Assembly: GCA_944381745.1 (NCBI GenBank)
Contig: CALWMI010000085.1
Span: 1-53,613 of the forward strand
Length of the DNA: 53,613 nt
Direction: 5' to 3'
Source of the DNA: an uncultured Lachnospiraceae bacterium
GTDB lineage: Bacteria > Bacillota > Clostridia > Lachnospirales > Lachnospiraceae
Part shown: positions 33,197 through 42,007 of the stretch, piece by piece
How the letters are laid out: each line of letters starts with the position of its first letter
How positions within the stretch are numbered: the stretch's first letter is position 1
Made by a program: the position numbers and the translations under genes
The notes under the pieces: model-generated
What the model saw: only the letters and a program-made list of their open reading frames with translations
Told to the model about the DNA's origin: nothing
Database searches by the model: none

Positions 33197-34027
33197 ATGG
33201 CATATTTCACAACCAAGGACAACTGCAAGATCTATTACGAGGAGCACGGGAGCGGGGAGCCCTTGATCTTCATCCACGGCTGGTCCTGCAACCACAAGTT
33301 CTTCAAATATCAGGTGGAAGAGTTTGCCAAGGATTACCGCGTCATCCTCTATGACTTCCGCGGCCACGGGCAGTCTGACCGCTCGGAGATCACGGAGCGG
33401 GGCATGAGCCTGAAGCGCTTTGCCCAGGATCTCCACGAGCTGATCGAGTACCTGAAGCTCGACCAGGTCAACGTGGTGGGCTGGTCCATGGGGACAAGCA
33501 CCCTGCTGGCCTACGCCAGGGAATTCCAGTGCGAATACATCAAGCGGATGTGCTTCATCGATATGACGCCCAAACTTCTGTGTGACAGCGAGTGGAAGCT
33601 GGGCCAGAGCTGCAGCTTCGACATTGTCCAGAACCTGCAGTTCATGACAGCCATCGCCGTGAGCTGGGAGTTTGCCGCCAACCTCTTCATCCCCAACGTG
33701 TTCGCCAAGGGCTACAGCAAGGACAACGAAGAGTACCAGTGGGTGCTCAAGGAGGCGCTGGACAACACGCCCCACTGCATGATGAACATGTGGATTGCCA
33801 TGGCAATCGAGGACTTCCGCCCGATACTGCCCACGATCAAGGTTCCCGTCCTCCTGGCCTACAGCGGCGACGGCCTGATCTACGGCCCGTCCCACGGCGA
33901 ATACATGAAGGAGCATCTGGGCGGGGAGAGCAAGCTGGTCATCTTCCCCGGCTGCGGCCACGGCCTGTTCCTGGAGGACGCGCCGAAATTCAACAAAGAG
34001 CTGGGCAGCTTCCTGAAGGAGTATTGA
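33197..34027 (+). CDS. Alpha/beta hydrolase
   Basis: A 276-residue alpha/beta-hydrolase-fold enzyme with a plausible complete triad: Ser97 in the nucleophile elbow VVGWSMGTS, Asp225 in AYSGDGLIYG and His255 in PGCGHGLFLED. The oxyanion-hole segment is LIFIHGWSCNH. No signal peptide, so it acts in the cytoplasm. It is a single gene on the plus strand, with AAGGAGGG before the ATG and a strong terminator behind (34063-34108), between two sugar sensor modules. Family members include esterases, lactonases and dehalogenases; the substrate cannot be told. Confidence 0.85.
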   Translation: MAYFTTKDNCKIYYEEHGSGEPLIFIHGWSCNHKFFKYQVEEFAKDYRVILYDFRGHGQSDRSEITERGMSLKRFAQDLHELIEYLKLDQVNVVGWSMGTSTLLAYAREFQCEYIKRMCFIDMTPKLLCDSEWKLGQSCSFDIVQNLQFMTAIAVSWEFAANLFIPNVFAKGYSKDNEEYQWVLKEALDNTPHCMMNMWIAMAIEDFRPILPTIKVPVLLAYSGDGLIYGPSHGEYMKEHLGGESKLVIFPGCGHGLFLEDAPKFNKELGSFLKEY

Positions 34028-34062
34028 TGGCATATCCATGATCGAACTCCCTTTCCGACGCC

Positions 34063-34108
34063 AGGAGGGTGTCCCCCAAGTCATTCCAGACTTGGAGGGC
34101 ACCCTCCT
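34063..34108. terminator. Bidirectional terminator between hydrolase and galactose-side sensor operon
   Basis: AGGAGGGTG..CCAAGTC and GACTTGG..CACCCTCCT form a stem of about 19 pairs with two mismatches and a six-base loop, followed by CTTT on the plus strand. It sits between convergent genes and can serve both. Confidence 0.75.
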
Positions 34109-34132
34109 CTTTGCCGCCGATGCCTGCCCTGC

Positions 34133-35152
34133 TCAGTCGAAGCTGAACAGCACCTTCTGGCTCTCCTCGTCGAACATATTCTCCCGGGTGATCACCGTGG
34201 TGGCAGTGTCCACCACGGATTCTTCCACGTCGAGTCCATTGATCAGATTGTACGCGCACTCCACGCCCAGATAGCCCATGGCAAAGGGATTCTGCACGAT
34301 CAGCGCATCCACCTCCCCCGTCTCCAGCATTCCCACCGACACCACATTGCTGTCGAAGGCCACCACATACGTCTCCTCCCCGAGCCCCAGCTCCTCAATG
34401 GCGTAGCCCACCCCCAGGCTTGTCCACTCGTTGAAGGTGGCGATCACATTGATGTCTGGATGCTCCTGAAGCATCTGCCTCGTCCCCTCCTTGGCATCCT
34501 CCGTGGTGGAGAGCACATTGACCGCGTCCACAATCCTGGCGCCGGGGACATCCTCCAGCATATCCCGCAGCCCTCTCTCCCGCTGCTGCCCGTTGGCGGA
34601 ATTCTTATCGAAATTCACAAGCCCGATCCGCAGCTCTTCCAGGCCGCTCTCCAGGATGGCCTGCCCCATCATCTGCCCTGCCTCATAGTTGTCCGTGCTG
34701 ATCCGGCAGCTCACCGCCTCGCTGTCCACATCGCTGTCGATCACCACGATCTGCACGCCCTTGGCGGCGGCTGCGTCGATGGCCGCTGCGTTCGCCTCAT
34801 AGTCCACGGCGGAAAACACGATGACCCTTGCCCCGCTCTCCACCGCCTCGGCGATCATCTCGTTCTGCGTCTCATAATCCTCCTCGTTGTCCGGCCCATC
34901 CACCGTGACATCCAGGTTATATTCCGTACCGGCTGCGTTCGCCCCGGCAAATACCGACCTCCAGAAGGCCGACGTGGTAGACTTGGCCACCAGCGCCACA
35001 TAGGGCCTTCCACTCTCCCCGCTCTCCGCCTCCCGGGTTGTCAGATTGCCGATGATGTAGCGGATGCCCACAAAATAACAGGCCAAGAGGAACACGGCGC
35101 CCAGCGCCCACGGCGCGAGCTGCCTCCATCTGCCGCCTTTTCTCCCACTCAT
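34133..35152 (-). CDS. Membrane-anchored sugar-binding sensor protein (RbsB-like), galactose-side module
   Basis: A 339-residue periplasmic-binding-fold protein with an uncleaved-looking N-terminal membrane segment (about 13-34, LGAVFLLACYFVGI). The LLAC could be a lipobox but is followed by more hydrophobic residues. The fold starts at YVALVAKSTTSAFWRSV and has IVVIDSDVDSEA, IATFNEWTSLGVGYAI and IVQNPFAMGYLGVECA, like ribose/galactose-binding proteins. It overlaps the kinase gene by four bases (ATGA) and is not next to permeases, so it is likely the ligand-sensing partner of that kinase. Galactose as ligand is a guess from the operon beside it. Confidence 0.85.
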   Translation of the reverse strand: MSGRKGGRWRQLAPWALGAVFLLACYFVGIRYIIGNLTTREAESGESGRPYVALVAKSTTSAFWRSVFAGANAAGTEYNLDVTVDGPDNEEDYETQNEMIAEAVESGARVIVFSAVDYEANAAAIDAAAAKGVQIVVIDSDVDSEAVSCRISTDNYEAGQMMGQAILESGLEELRIGLVNFDKNSANGQQRERGLRDMLEDVPGARIVDAVNVLSTTEDAKEGTRQMLQEHPDINVIATFNEWTSLGVGYAIEELGLGEETYVVAFDSNVVSVGMLETGEVDALIVQNPFAMGYLGVECAYNLINGLDVEESVVDTATTVITRENMFDEESQKVLFSFD

Positions 35153-36852
35153 TGCCTTTCCTCCTCAAGCTTCGGTATCCGGATTTTGACACAGGTTCCC
35201 TCGTCCGGCTCGCTGGTGATCTGCAGCCCGTACCGCTCCCCGAAATAGATCTGGATCCGGTCGTTCACGTTCTTGATCCCGATGCCCCGCCTGTCTCCCG
35301 GCTCCCTCTCGAGAATATCCACGCACTGCTCCTTCGTCATCCCGACGCCGTTGTCCTCCACGGTCATCACGATCGCCTGCTCCTCCTCCCACACCCGGAT
35401 CTCAATATGCCCCTCGTCCACCATCCGGTCAATCCCATGATAAATCGCGTTCTCGATGATGGGCTGGAGGGTGATCTTATTGCAGTAATAGGGCAGGCAG
35501 CTCTCCTCCACCTGAAAGTGGTAGGTGAACTGGTTCTTGTACCGGTAATTCTGAATTTTCAGATAGCTCTTCGCGTGCTCGATCTCCTTCTCCAGGGGAA
35601 TCAGCTCATGCCCCTTGCTGATGCTGATGCGGAAGAGCCTGGCCAGGGCGTTGATCATCTCCACCGCCTCCTTCGTCCGCTCCTCCTCGCACATCCAGGC
35701 GATGGAATCCAGCGTATTGTAGAGGAAATGCGGGTTGATCTGGGCCTGCAATGCCTTCAGCTCCGTCTTGCGCAGGGAAATCTCCTCCTGGCGCACCTGC
35801 TCCATCAGCTGCTGGACGCGCAGCACCATGTGGCCGAAGGAGGACGAGAGCGCGTTGACCTCGCTTGTGCCCTCCACCGGTTCAAAGCAGAAGTTCTCCG
35901 CGTTCTTCTCAAAGGCCTCCATCGCCCTGGCCAGCCGCTTCGCAGGCTTGGCGAACAGCCAGGAAAAGAGGCTTCCCACAAAGACTGCCGTCAGGAACAT
36001 GAGGGCCAGCAGCGCCAGGCAGATCCGCACCATCCCCTCCACGCGCCCGGTGATCAGCTCGTCCACATAGCTGACAGCCACAATGCGCCAGCTGCAGTTG
36101 CTCAGGCTGTTCACCGTGTAGATCACGTTGGAGCGGATGTAGGAGCCGTCCGCCAGCGACTGCAGCTCCCCTGCCTCCTCCTTAAGCCCCGCGTAGATCA
36201 GCTGCTGCTGGGGATGATAGACCAGATCCCCATCCGTATCCTGGATGAAGCAGTAGCCATGCTGCCCGATGCCCACGTCGTCCACGTAGGCCGCGATGTT
36301 GGAGAAGCGGATGTCCATAAAGACGCGGAGCTCCTCCCCATGCTCCCCCTGCATTGTCCGGGAGATGGTCACCACCCAGGGATAATAGTCCTCCAGCAGC
36401 GACTCCACATGGGGCTTGGAGATATGAAGCCCTTCCCCCTCCGGTATCTCGGCGTAGGACAGGTTCACAAGCGCCGTCTCCTTCGCCGCCTTCTCCCCGG
36501 CCCAGCAGTCCAAAAGCTTGCCCTCCTCGTTGTAGATCGTCACCGCCACCACGTCCGTGCGGATCTGGAAGAAGCTCTCGAAGAAGTCCTCCCGGAGCGC
36601 GGCAGGCTTGGCGATATACTCCGTGACGTTCTCCATCGTCGCCGCCATGTCCTCCGTGTAGTTCTCCACCGTGTTGACCACCTGGCGCGCCGCCTGCTCG
36701 CTTGTGATCACGGAGCTCTGCTCGATGGAATTCTCATACAGGCGTATAAAAAACACCAGCACCACCAGCAGGATGGCCAGGACAAGCCCCACCACCACGC
36801 CGGTCATAACCACTGACAGGGATATTTTATTTTGGATTCTTCTGTTCTTCAT
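35149..36852 (-). CDS. YesM-type sensor histidine kinase with dCACHE-like domain, galactose-side module
   Basis: A 567-residue kinase. Membrane segments lie at about 13-37 and 274-300, with a CACHE-like extracellular domain between them (DVVAVTIYNEEGKLLDCW, YCFIQDTDGDLVYHP). HAMP-like helix follows, then the phosphorylated His375 in QAQINPHFLYNTLDSI, and the GHKL ATPase domain (LQPIIENAIYHGID, EDNGVGM, GIGIKNVNDRI). The start used has GGAGG four bases upstream and overlaps the regulator gene's end by 26 bases. Middle gene of regulator-kinase-binding protein. Confidence 0.92.
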   Translation of the reverse strand: MKNRRIQNKISLSVVMTGVVVGLVLAILLVVLVFFIRLYENSIEQSSVITSEQAARQVVNTVENYTEDMAATMENVTEYIAKPAALREDFFESFFQIRTDVVAVTIYNEEGKLLDCWAGEKAAKETALVNLSYAEIPEGEGLHISKPHVESLLEDYYPWVVTISRTMQGEHGEELRVFMDIRFSNIAAYVDDVGIGQHGYCFIQDTDGDLVYHPQQQLIYAGLKEEAGELQSLADGSYIRSNVIYTVNSLSNCSWRIVAVSYVDELITGRVEGMVRICLALLALMFLTAVFVGSLFSWLFAKPAKRLARAMEAFEKNAENFCFEPVEGTSEVNALSSSFGHMVLRVQQLMEQVRQEEISLRKTELKALQAQINPHFLYNTLDSIAWMCEEERTKEAVEMINALARLFRISISKGHELIPLEKEIEHAKSYLKIQNYRYKNQFTYHFQVEESCLPYYCNKITLQPIIENAIYHGIDRMVDEGHIEIRVWEEEQAIVMTVEDNGVGMTKEQCVDILEREPGDRRGIGIKNVNDRIQIYFGERYGLQITSEPDEGTCVKIRIPKLEEERQ

Positions 36853-38431
36853 GCTGCCTCCTGCACGCATTGGGAGAGATCCCCTCGTATTTTTTAAAGC
36901 AGTAGCTGAAATAGTGCTGGTCGTTGTAGCCGCATTTCTCTGAAATTTCCCGTATCTTCATGGGCGTGCCCAGCAGCAGCCGCTTGGCCGTCTCCATCCT
37001 CCTGCGCGTCAGCAGATCCACAAACGTGCTCCCCGTGGAGCGCTTGATCAGCGCGCTCAGGTAGTTGGGGCTGACGGAGATCTCCGTGCTGATGGCCAGG
37101 AGCGACAGCCCCGGATCCATATACCGGCTCTCGATCAGCTCCAGCGCCCGGTCACAGATGAGGGAGCCGCTCTTCTGCCGGTGTTCCGTCACCAGATCCC
37201 TGGCTGCCAGGCAGAAGTCCGTGTACTGCCTCTCCATCTCCCGCACGGAATCAAACAGGACTTGGCCCAGCATGGGCATCTCCTGCTGGAAATTCCTGGC
37301 TGCCTCCACATCGGCCACTGCATACACGACCCGGAACACCGCAGCCGACAGCTGCACCGCGAACAGCTGCACGATGGCGGGCGAAGCCTCCTTGCTCTCC
37401 ATCTCGTCGAAATACCGTCTCAGGCAGCTCTTGAGCTCTTCCGCCGTACCGCTCCTGAGCAGGTGCTCAATCTCCCCCACAGCCGCCTGCACCACCTCCT
37501 GGTCGAACAGCTCCACCCGCTCGATATCGGAGATAAACGACACGCCGGAGCCGCTGCTCCTGGAATAGCTCATGGCGTTCACTGCCTCCACATAGGCCTC
37601 ATGGCCGTGGGACAGCGACGGCGCGATGCGGCTGACTCCAATCACGGCCGAAAGCCCCAGGATACGCTGCACGCTCTGGGAGATATCGTCCACGATGATG
37701 TGCAGGTATTTGTCCAGCGCCCCCCTGGTGGCCGCCAACAGCGAGACCACGCGCCCGTTGCAGAAAAAGCCTGTGTGGCGCAGATAGCGGTTCACCACCT
37801 GGTGCACGGCGCCTGCGCTCGTCTCATCCGTCCGGTTCCTCCCCTCCCTGTCCAGGAAGCTTGTGACAAGCACCGTGTACTGGATCTGGCTGTCCGCGCT
37901 CTTCTGAAGCTCCAGCTCCACCGCCCGCTTGGCCAGCCTCTCCTCCCGGTCTGCGTCCGCACTGCCCTGAAATGCGTCCAGCAGGAGCGGCATCAGGAAA
38001 CGGGTCCGGCGCTGCTGCTCCTGCTCCTCCGTCTGCTTCGTAAATTCCTCGAATTTCTCATCTATCTTCTTCCGTATCTTCTTCAGTTCTTCCGTCAGCT
38101 CCTCCGCGGAGATCGGCTTGAGCATATAGCTGATGATATTGTACTGGATCGCCTTCTGCGCGTAGGAGAAGTCGTCGTAGCCGCTCAGGAACGCAATCTG
38201 CATCGTTGGGCGGATCTCTCTTACCTCCCTCGCCAGCTCGATTCCTGATTTGAAGGGCATCCGCACATCTGTCAGGAGCAAATCCGGCTCCAGCTTCTCC
38301 ACCAGCTCCAGCGCCTCGATCCCGTTCTCCGCTTCCCCTACCACCTGGAAGCCCACGCTGTCCCAGTCAATTCTCCGAATCAGCGCCTCCCGAAGCTCTG
38401 TCTCGTCGTCCGCAATGACTATCGTATACAT
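36827..38431 (-). CDS. AraC-type (YesN-like) response regulator, galactose-side module
   Basis: A 534-residue response regulator beginning MYTIVIADDETEL. The receiver domain has Asp55 (LLTDVRMPF) and the Lys of MLKPIS. The middle region (about 130-420) is of the YesN kind. The C-terminal AraC DNA-binding domain has LSLLAISTEISVSPNYLSAL and REISEKCGYNDQHYFSYCFK. An open frame extends far upstream but the ATG at 38431 follows GAGGGG and the promoter at 38474-38502. First in its operon, unlike the arabinose-side module, where the regulator is last. The mgl promoter with repeats at 46556-46595 is a likely target. Confidence 0.9.
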   Translation of the reverse strand: MYTIVIADDETELREALIRRIDWDSVGFQVVGEAENGIEALELVEKLEPDLLLTDVRMPFKSGIELAREVREIRPTMQIAFLSGYDDFSYAQKAIQYNIISYMLKPISAEELTEELKKIRKKIDEKFEEFTKQTEEQEQQRRTRFLMPLLLDAFQGSADADREERLAKRAVELELQKSADSQIQYTVLVTSFLDREGRNRTDETSAGAVHQVVNRYLRHTGFFCNGRVVSLLAATRGALDKYLHIIVDDISQSVQRILGLSAVIGVSRIAPSLSHGHEAYVEAVNAMSYSRSSGSGVSFISDIERVELFDQEVVQAAVGEIEHLLRSGTAEELKSCLRRYFDEMESKEASPAIVQLFAVQLSAAVFRVVYAVADVEAARNFQQEMPMLGQVLFDSVREMERQYTDFCLAARDLVTEHRQKSGSLICDRALELIESRYMDPGLSLLAISTEISVSPNYLSALIKRSTGSTFVDLLTRRRMETAKRLLLGTPMKIREISEKCGYNDQHYFSYCFKKYEGISPNACRRQHEEQKNPK

Positions 38432-38473
38432 ACCAGTATCCCCTCTCCATACCTGTCTGCTGGTTCCAACACC

Positions 38474-38502
38474 ATCATAGCAGAGATCGGTATGCGTGAC
38501 AA
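38474..38502 (-). promoter_or_regulatory. Promoter of the galactose-side sensor operon
   Basis: On the minus strand TTGTCA (38497-38502), a 17-base spacer and TATGAT (38474-38479). The leader to the regulator ATG is about 36 bases, so this operon is expressed apart from the galactose operon upstream. Confidence 0.7.
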
Positions 38503-38525
38503 CTGATGGGGCACACAAAAAGTTC

Positions 38526-38570
38526 GCGCCAGTGTCCCCTGGGGCAATATGCCCCCTTGGACACCGGCGC
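38526..38570 (-). terminator. Dispersed palindrome acting as galactose operon terminator
   Basis: Arms GCGCCAGTGTCC..GGGGCA and TGCCCC..GGACACCGGCGC form a stem of about 20 pairs with a three-base loop. On the minus strand it is followed by GAACTTTTTGTG, so it can end transcription after galT. The arm is a member of the GCGCCGG family seen at 14624, 40223 and 47009. Confidence 0.65.
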
Positions 38571-38580
38571 GGTATACAAA

Positions 38581-38621
38581 GGACAGAGCTGTCCCGCGCC
38601 TCCGCGCGACCTGCTCTGTCC
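38581..38621. repeat. Inverted repeat next to galT stop
   Basis: GGACAGAGC (38581-38589) and GCTCTGTCC (38613-38621) are perfect inverse complements; the enclosed CGCGCCTCCGCGCG adds an inner stem. It lies within 10 bases of the galT stop, in front of the terminator. Confidence 0.6.
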
Positions 38622-38630
38622 CCCGCCTTC

Positions 38631-40136
38631 CTACTGGATTGTCTCGATAAAGCGCCCGAAGGCTTCCTGCCCCTCCGGGGTTCTCTTGTACACGCCGGCG
38701 CACTCCAGCACCTTCGCGAACACCTTTCCAATCTCCTCCTGCACAGCCGCATGGAGGTTGTCTGGAGTAATCTCCCTTCGCCCGAGCCACTCCTCGGCCC
38801 AGTCCGCATGCTTTGCCAGAAGTTCCCTCTGCCGCAGATCCTCCCCTTTCCGGATTGCCTCCTCCAGGAGGGACATCTCTGTCTTCAGCCTCGCCGGGAG
38901 TACCGCCAGCCCCATCACCTCGATCAGGCCGATATTCTCCTTCTTGATATGATGGTACTGGGCATGGGGATGGTACACACCCATGGGGTGCTCGCTGGTG
39001 GTGATGTTATTGCGCAGCACCAGATCCAGCTCATACAAGCCATCCCGCATCCGGGCGATGGGGGTGACTGTGTTGTGAGGCGTCCCTTCCGTCTCGCTGT
39101 AGATGAAGGCCTTCTCGTCCGTGTAGCCCCTCCACGCCTTCAAGATACTGTCGGCGGCATCCGCCATCTGAACCGCATCGCCGCCCTGCAGGCGGATCAC
39201 CGACATAGGCCAGCGCACAATGCCTGCCTTCACATCCGGGAATCCTGCCACGGTAAAGCTCCTCTCGATGGGAGCGCGTGCCATAGGGAAGACGTAATTT
39301 CCTCCCTGGAAATGGTCATGGCTCAGTATCGATCCGCCCACGATCGGCAGATCCGCGTTGGAGCCCGCCGTATAGTGGGGGAACTGGCGCACGAAATCCA
39401 GCAGTTTCGCAAACGCCGCCCGGTCAATTTTCATCGGGATGTGTTCCTTATGGAAGATGATGCAGTGCTCATTGTAGTACACGTACGGAGAATACTGCAG
39501 GAAATAGTCCTCGCCATTCAGCTTGAGCGGCACAATCCGGTGGTTCTGCCTGGCCGGATGCCCGTAATGTCCTGCGTACCCCTCGTTCTCACGGCAGAGC
39601 AGGCAGCTGGGGTAGCCGCTCTTCTTTGCACGGCCAGCCTTCGCGATATCCCGCGGGTCCTTCTCCGGCTTGGAGAGGTTGATCGTGATATCGATCGGGC
39701 CGTACTCTGTATCCGCCACCCACTTCTCATCCTTCGCAATCCGGTCGCGGCGGATATAATTGGTCGCCTGGCTGAAGGCATAGTACTCGTCTGTAGCCTT
39801 CTTCGGCGATTCCTTGTAGCGCTCCCAGAATCTCCTCTGCACCTGGGACGGCGGCGGCGTCAGGATGCCCATGATCTTTGTGTCCAGGAGATCCCGGGCT
39901 GTCACGGTATCCTCCTCCAGCAGCCCTTCCTCCTTCGCACACGCCAGCAAATCCTCCAGAATCTTATGGACCGGACGGATGTCCGCCGGCGCCTCCTGCT
40001 TCTCATATTCATTTTGCCCAAACAGGGCGAGAAGCTGATTGGTCACATATACCTCATCCGCCTGGTCCACGAGCCCGGCTGCCATCCCGTAGGCGACAAG
40101 CTCCCCGATCAGGCTGTCAATCTCTTTCTTTCCCAT
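38631..40136 (-). CDS. galT: UDP-glucose--hexose-1-phosphate uridylyltransferase, class II
   Basis: A 501-residue GalT of the long class found in Firmicutes (class I enzymes are about 350 residues). It exchanges UMP between UDP-glucose and galactose 1-phosphate in the Leloir pathway. The nucleophile histidine segment fits ILSHDHFQGG, with YNEHCIIFHKEHIPM and SEHPMGVYHPHAQYHHIK as further family blocks. The start MGKKEIDSLIG at 40136 has a GAGGGG site; open sequence upstream belongs to palindromes. Last gene of the galactose operon, 181 bases behind galK. No galE or galM is seen in the window. Confidence 0.95.
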   Translation of the reverse strand: MGKKEIDSLIGELVAYGMAAGLVDQADEVYVTNQLLALFGQNEYEKQEAPADIRPVHKILEDLLACAKEEGLLEEDTVTARDLLDTKIMGILTPPPSQVQRRFWERYKESPKKATDEYYAFSQATNYIRRDRIAKDEKWVADTEYGPIDITINLSKPEKDPRDIAKAGRAKKSGYPSCLLCRENEGYAGHYGHPARQNHRIVPLKLNGEDYFLQYSPYVYYNEHCIIFHKEHIPMKIDRAAFAKLLDFVRQFPHYTAGSNADLPIVGGSILSHDHFQGGNYVFPMARAPIERSFTVAGFPDVKAGIVRWPMSVIRLQGGDAVQMADAADSILKAWRGYTDEKAFIYSETEGTPHNTVTPIARMRDGLYELDLVLRNNITTSEHPMGVYHPHAQYHHIKKENIGLIEVMGLAVLPARLKTEMSLLEEAIRKGEDLRQRELLAKHADWAEEWLGRREITPDNLHAAVQEEIGKVFAKVLECAGVYKRTPEGQEAFGRFIETIQ

Positions 40137-40159
40137 CCTACCCCTCTCTTTCCTAAATA

Positions 40160-40212
40160 GACATGCCCGCTTCAGCGGGCATGTCCACATATCAGAGCCT
40201 GCGGCAGGCTCT
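40160..40212. repeat. Two perfect hairpins upstream of galT
   Basis: GACATGCCCGC (40160-40170), loop TTCA, GCGGGCATGTC (40175-40185); then AGAGCCTG (40194-40201), loop CGG, CAGGCTCT (40205-40212). They sit in the galK-galT gap next to copies of the dispersed palindrome and may cut or stabilise the message. Confidence 0.6.
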
Positions 40213-40220
40213 CGCAATCC

Positions 40221-40316
40221 CAGCGCCGGTGTACAAGAGGCAATCCGCCCTTGCCGCATCGGCGCCAGCGTCGGCGTACAAGGGGTGATCCGCCTTGGCA
40301 CACCGGCGCTGGGTTT
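40221..40316. repeat. Tandem copies of the dispersed palindrome between galK and galT
   Basis: Two units: GCGCCGGTGTACAAG (from 40223) with its inverted partner ending at 40265, and CCAGCGTCGGCGTACAAGG (from 40265) with inverted partner GCCTTGGCACACCGGCGCTGG ending about 40312. A plus-strand T-run follows at 40314-40319. The densest cluster of this repeat in the window. Confidence 0.65.
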
Positions 40317-40317
40317 T

Positions 40318-41595
40318 TTATAGAACCTTCATTCCGCCGTATTTGCGGATCTTAAGCACGCTGCAGGCTCCTGCCCCGAAGGTCTGATCCATCGCCTCCC
40401 GGTAGCGCGGCACCGCCTCGTTTTTCACGAACGCCTGGATGGTTCCGGCAAAGCCTCCCCCGTGCACGCGGCACACGCCGTCGTCCCCCAGGACCGCCTC
40501 GCTCACGGCCAGCCCCACGGACACGCTCTGGTTCCTCACGTCGTGGCTCGTATAGACGTTCTGCAGGTATTTGAAGGAGGAATCTCCCGACGCCTTCACG
40601 GTGCGCAGGAATGCTTGGAAATCCCCGGCCCGCAGGGCAGCTGCCTCCTCCCTCACCCGCTCGTTCTCCGTCACAAAGTGGATGGCCCGCAGCAGCGCCC
40701 GGTCTCCGGCTTTCTTCCTCACTTCCTGGGTTTTCCCCAGCAGCTCCTCCAGCGTCACCCCGTGAAGCACCTCCCTGCCAAATACGGCGGCGGCGGCGCG
40801 CATCTCCGCGGGGATCGCCGCGTAATCGTCCGTCAAATCCGCATGGGAGCCCTTCGTGTCTGTGATGCACAGGCTGTAGCCGTACGCCTCCAGATCGCAG
40901 CTGATGCGCTCGATCTTCGGATGGCTCTTGTCCGCAAAGTCAATGTGCACCAGGTTCCCCACCGAGCTGGCGGTCTGGTCCATCAGCCCGCAGGGCTTGC
41001 CAAAATAGACATTTTCCGCATACTGGCCAATCACGGCGATATCCACCGCCGAGAGCTCCATATCGTTGTACAGCCCCGACTCGATGGTGCCGATCAATGT
41101 CTCGAAGGCCGCCGAGGAGGAGAGCCCCGCGCCGATCAGCACATCGCTGGTGATATATGCCTGAAAGCCGCCGATCTTTCCGCCGTGCTCCCGGATCCCA
41201 GCCAGCACGCCTTTGATCAGAGCCCTGGTCGTCCCTTCCTCTTCTCTCTTCGCCTCCAGGTCGTCCAGCGAAATCGCTATCTCCGGCCCGGTCCCGGACA
41301 CTACCCGCACTGCGCCGTCCAGCCTGCCCACAATGCCGATGGCGTCCCGGTTGATGGATGCCGCCAGCACCTCCCCATTCTGATGATCGGTGTGGTTGCC
41401 TCCAATCTCACTGCGGCCAGGCGTGCTGTAGATCTGGGCCTCCCCGCTGCCATACAGCTCCTCGTACCGCGCAATGGCATCCCCATAGCGCTGCCTCTGG
41501 TACTCCAGCAGGCTTCTGTCGAGATAAATATCCATCAGGAGCTCATCCTTCGCCCCGCTTGTGAACAGCTCTTTTAATTCCTTTGTCGTCCTCAA
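40318..41595 (-). CDS. galK: Galactokinase
   Basis: A 425-residue GHMP kinase that makes galactose 1-phosphate. The galactokinase signature appears as GRSEIGGNHTDHQNG (about 60-74), the ATP loop as LIGAGLSSSAAFE, and the third motif as HGGGFAGTIQAF. The N-terminal extension of about 35 residues before the signature is usual in clostridial GalK. The start is probably TTG at 41595, just after the preceding stop, with AGAGGGAG upstream; the next ATG would remove conserved residues. Confidence 0.94.
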   Translation of the reverse strand: MRTTKELKELFTSGAKDELLMDIYLDRSLLEYQRQRYGDAIARYEELYGSGEAQIYSTPGRSEIGGNHTDHQNGEVLAASINRDAIGIVGRLDGAVRVVSGTGPEIAISLDDLEAKREEEGTTRALIKGVLAGIREHGGKIGGFQAYITSDVLIGAGLSSSAAFETLIGTIESGLYNDMELSAVDIAVIGQYAENVYFGKPCGLMDQTASSVGNLVHIDFADKSHPKIERISCDLEAYGYSLCITDTKGSHADLTDDYAAIPAEMRAAAAVFGREVLHGVTLEELLGKTQEVRKKAGDRALLRAIHFVTENERVREEAAALRAGDFQAFLRTVKASGDSSFKYLQNVYTSHDVRNQSVSVGLAVSEAVLGDDGVCRVHGGGFAGTIQAFVKNEAVPRYREAMDQTFGAGACSVLKIRKYGGMKVL

Positions 41596-41596
41596 A

Positions 41597-42007
41597 TCAG
41601 TACTCCCTCTCTTCCTCCGGCGCTTTCCCAGGCGCAGCCTCCTCTTTCTCCGGAACTTCTGCCGGGGCGGCCTCCTCTTCCCTCGAAGATTCCGCCGTCA
41701 TGTTCTCCGCCTCCAAAGATTCCGCCTGCACAGCCTCCTCTTCCCCGGAAGCTTCTTCCGGCACGGCTTCCTCCTCCGAGGGTTCTTCCGGCACGGCCTC
41801 ATGCAGCATCTTCCCTTGTCTCCAGGCAGAGTACAGTCCCATCGCCACGCCTCCGGCGCCGGCCAGGGCGAACACCACCACAAAGATAATCATCAGGGGC
41901 TTCTCGCTTCCCGCCGTCTCAAGCCCGGAATAGAGCTGCCAGGCCAGGTACAGAAGGTATGCCCCTCCCAGGCCGTAGACAGCCATTCTTGCATTATCGC
42001 GATTCAT
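41597..42007 (-). CDS. Small membrane protein with acidic Ala/Glu tail, in galactose operon
   Basis: A 136-residue protein with two membrane segments (about 10-27, YGLGGAYLLYLAWQLY, and 38-60, LMIIFVVVFALAGAGGVA) and a long C-terminal tail dominated by Glu, Ala and Pro (about 70-136). I do not recognise a family. The ATG at 42007 directly abuts the stop of the B-repeat gene, and its own stop is one base before galK, so it is surely co-translated with the operon. A structural or assembly role for the importer or its partner protein is possible but unproven. Confidence 0.7.
   Translation of the reverse strand: MNRDNARMAVYGLGGAYLLYLAWQLYSGLETAGSEKPLMIIFVVVFALAGAGGVAMGLYSAWRQGKMLHEAVPEEPSEEEAVPEEASGEEEAVQAESLEAENMTAESSREEEAAPAEVPEKEEAAPGKAPEEEREY

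Noticed and set aside
38432-38809. Upstream extension of the galactose-side response regulator
   Set aside because: It crosses the promoter at 38474-38502 and the terminator hairpin, and overlaps the end of galT; the receiver domain begins at 38431.
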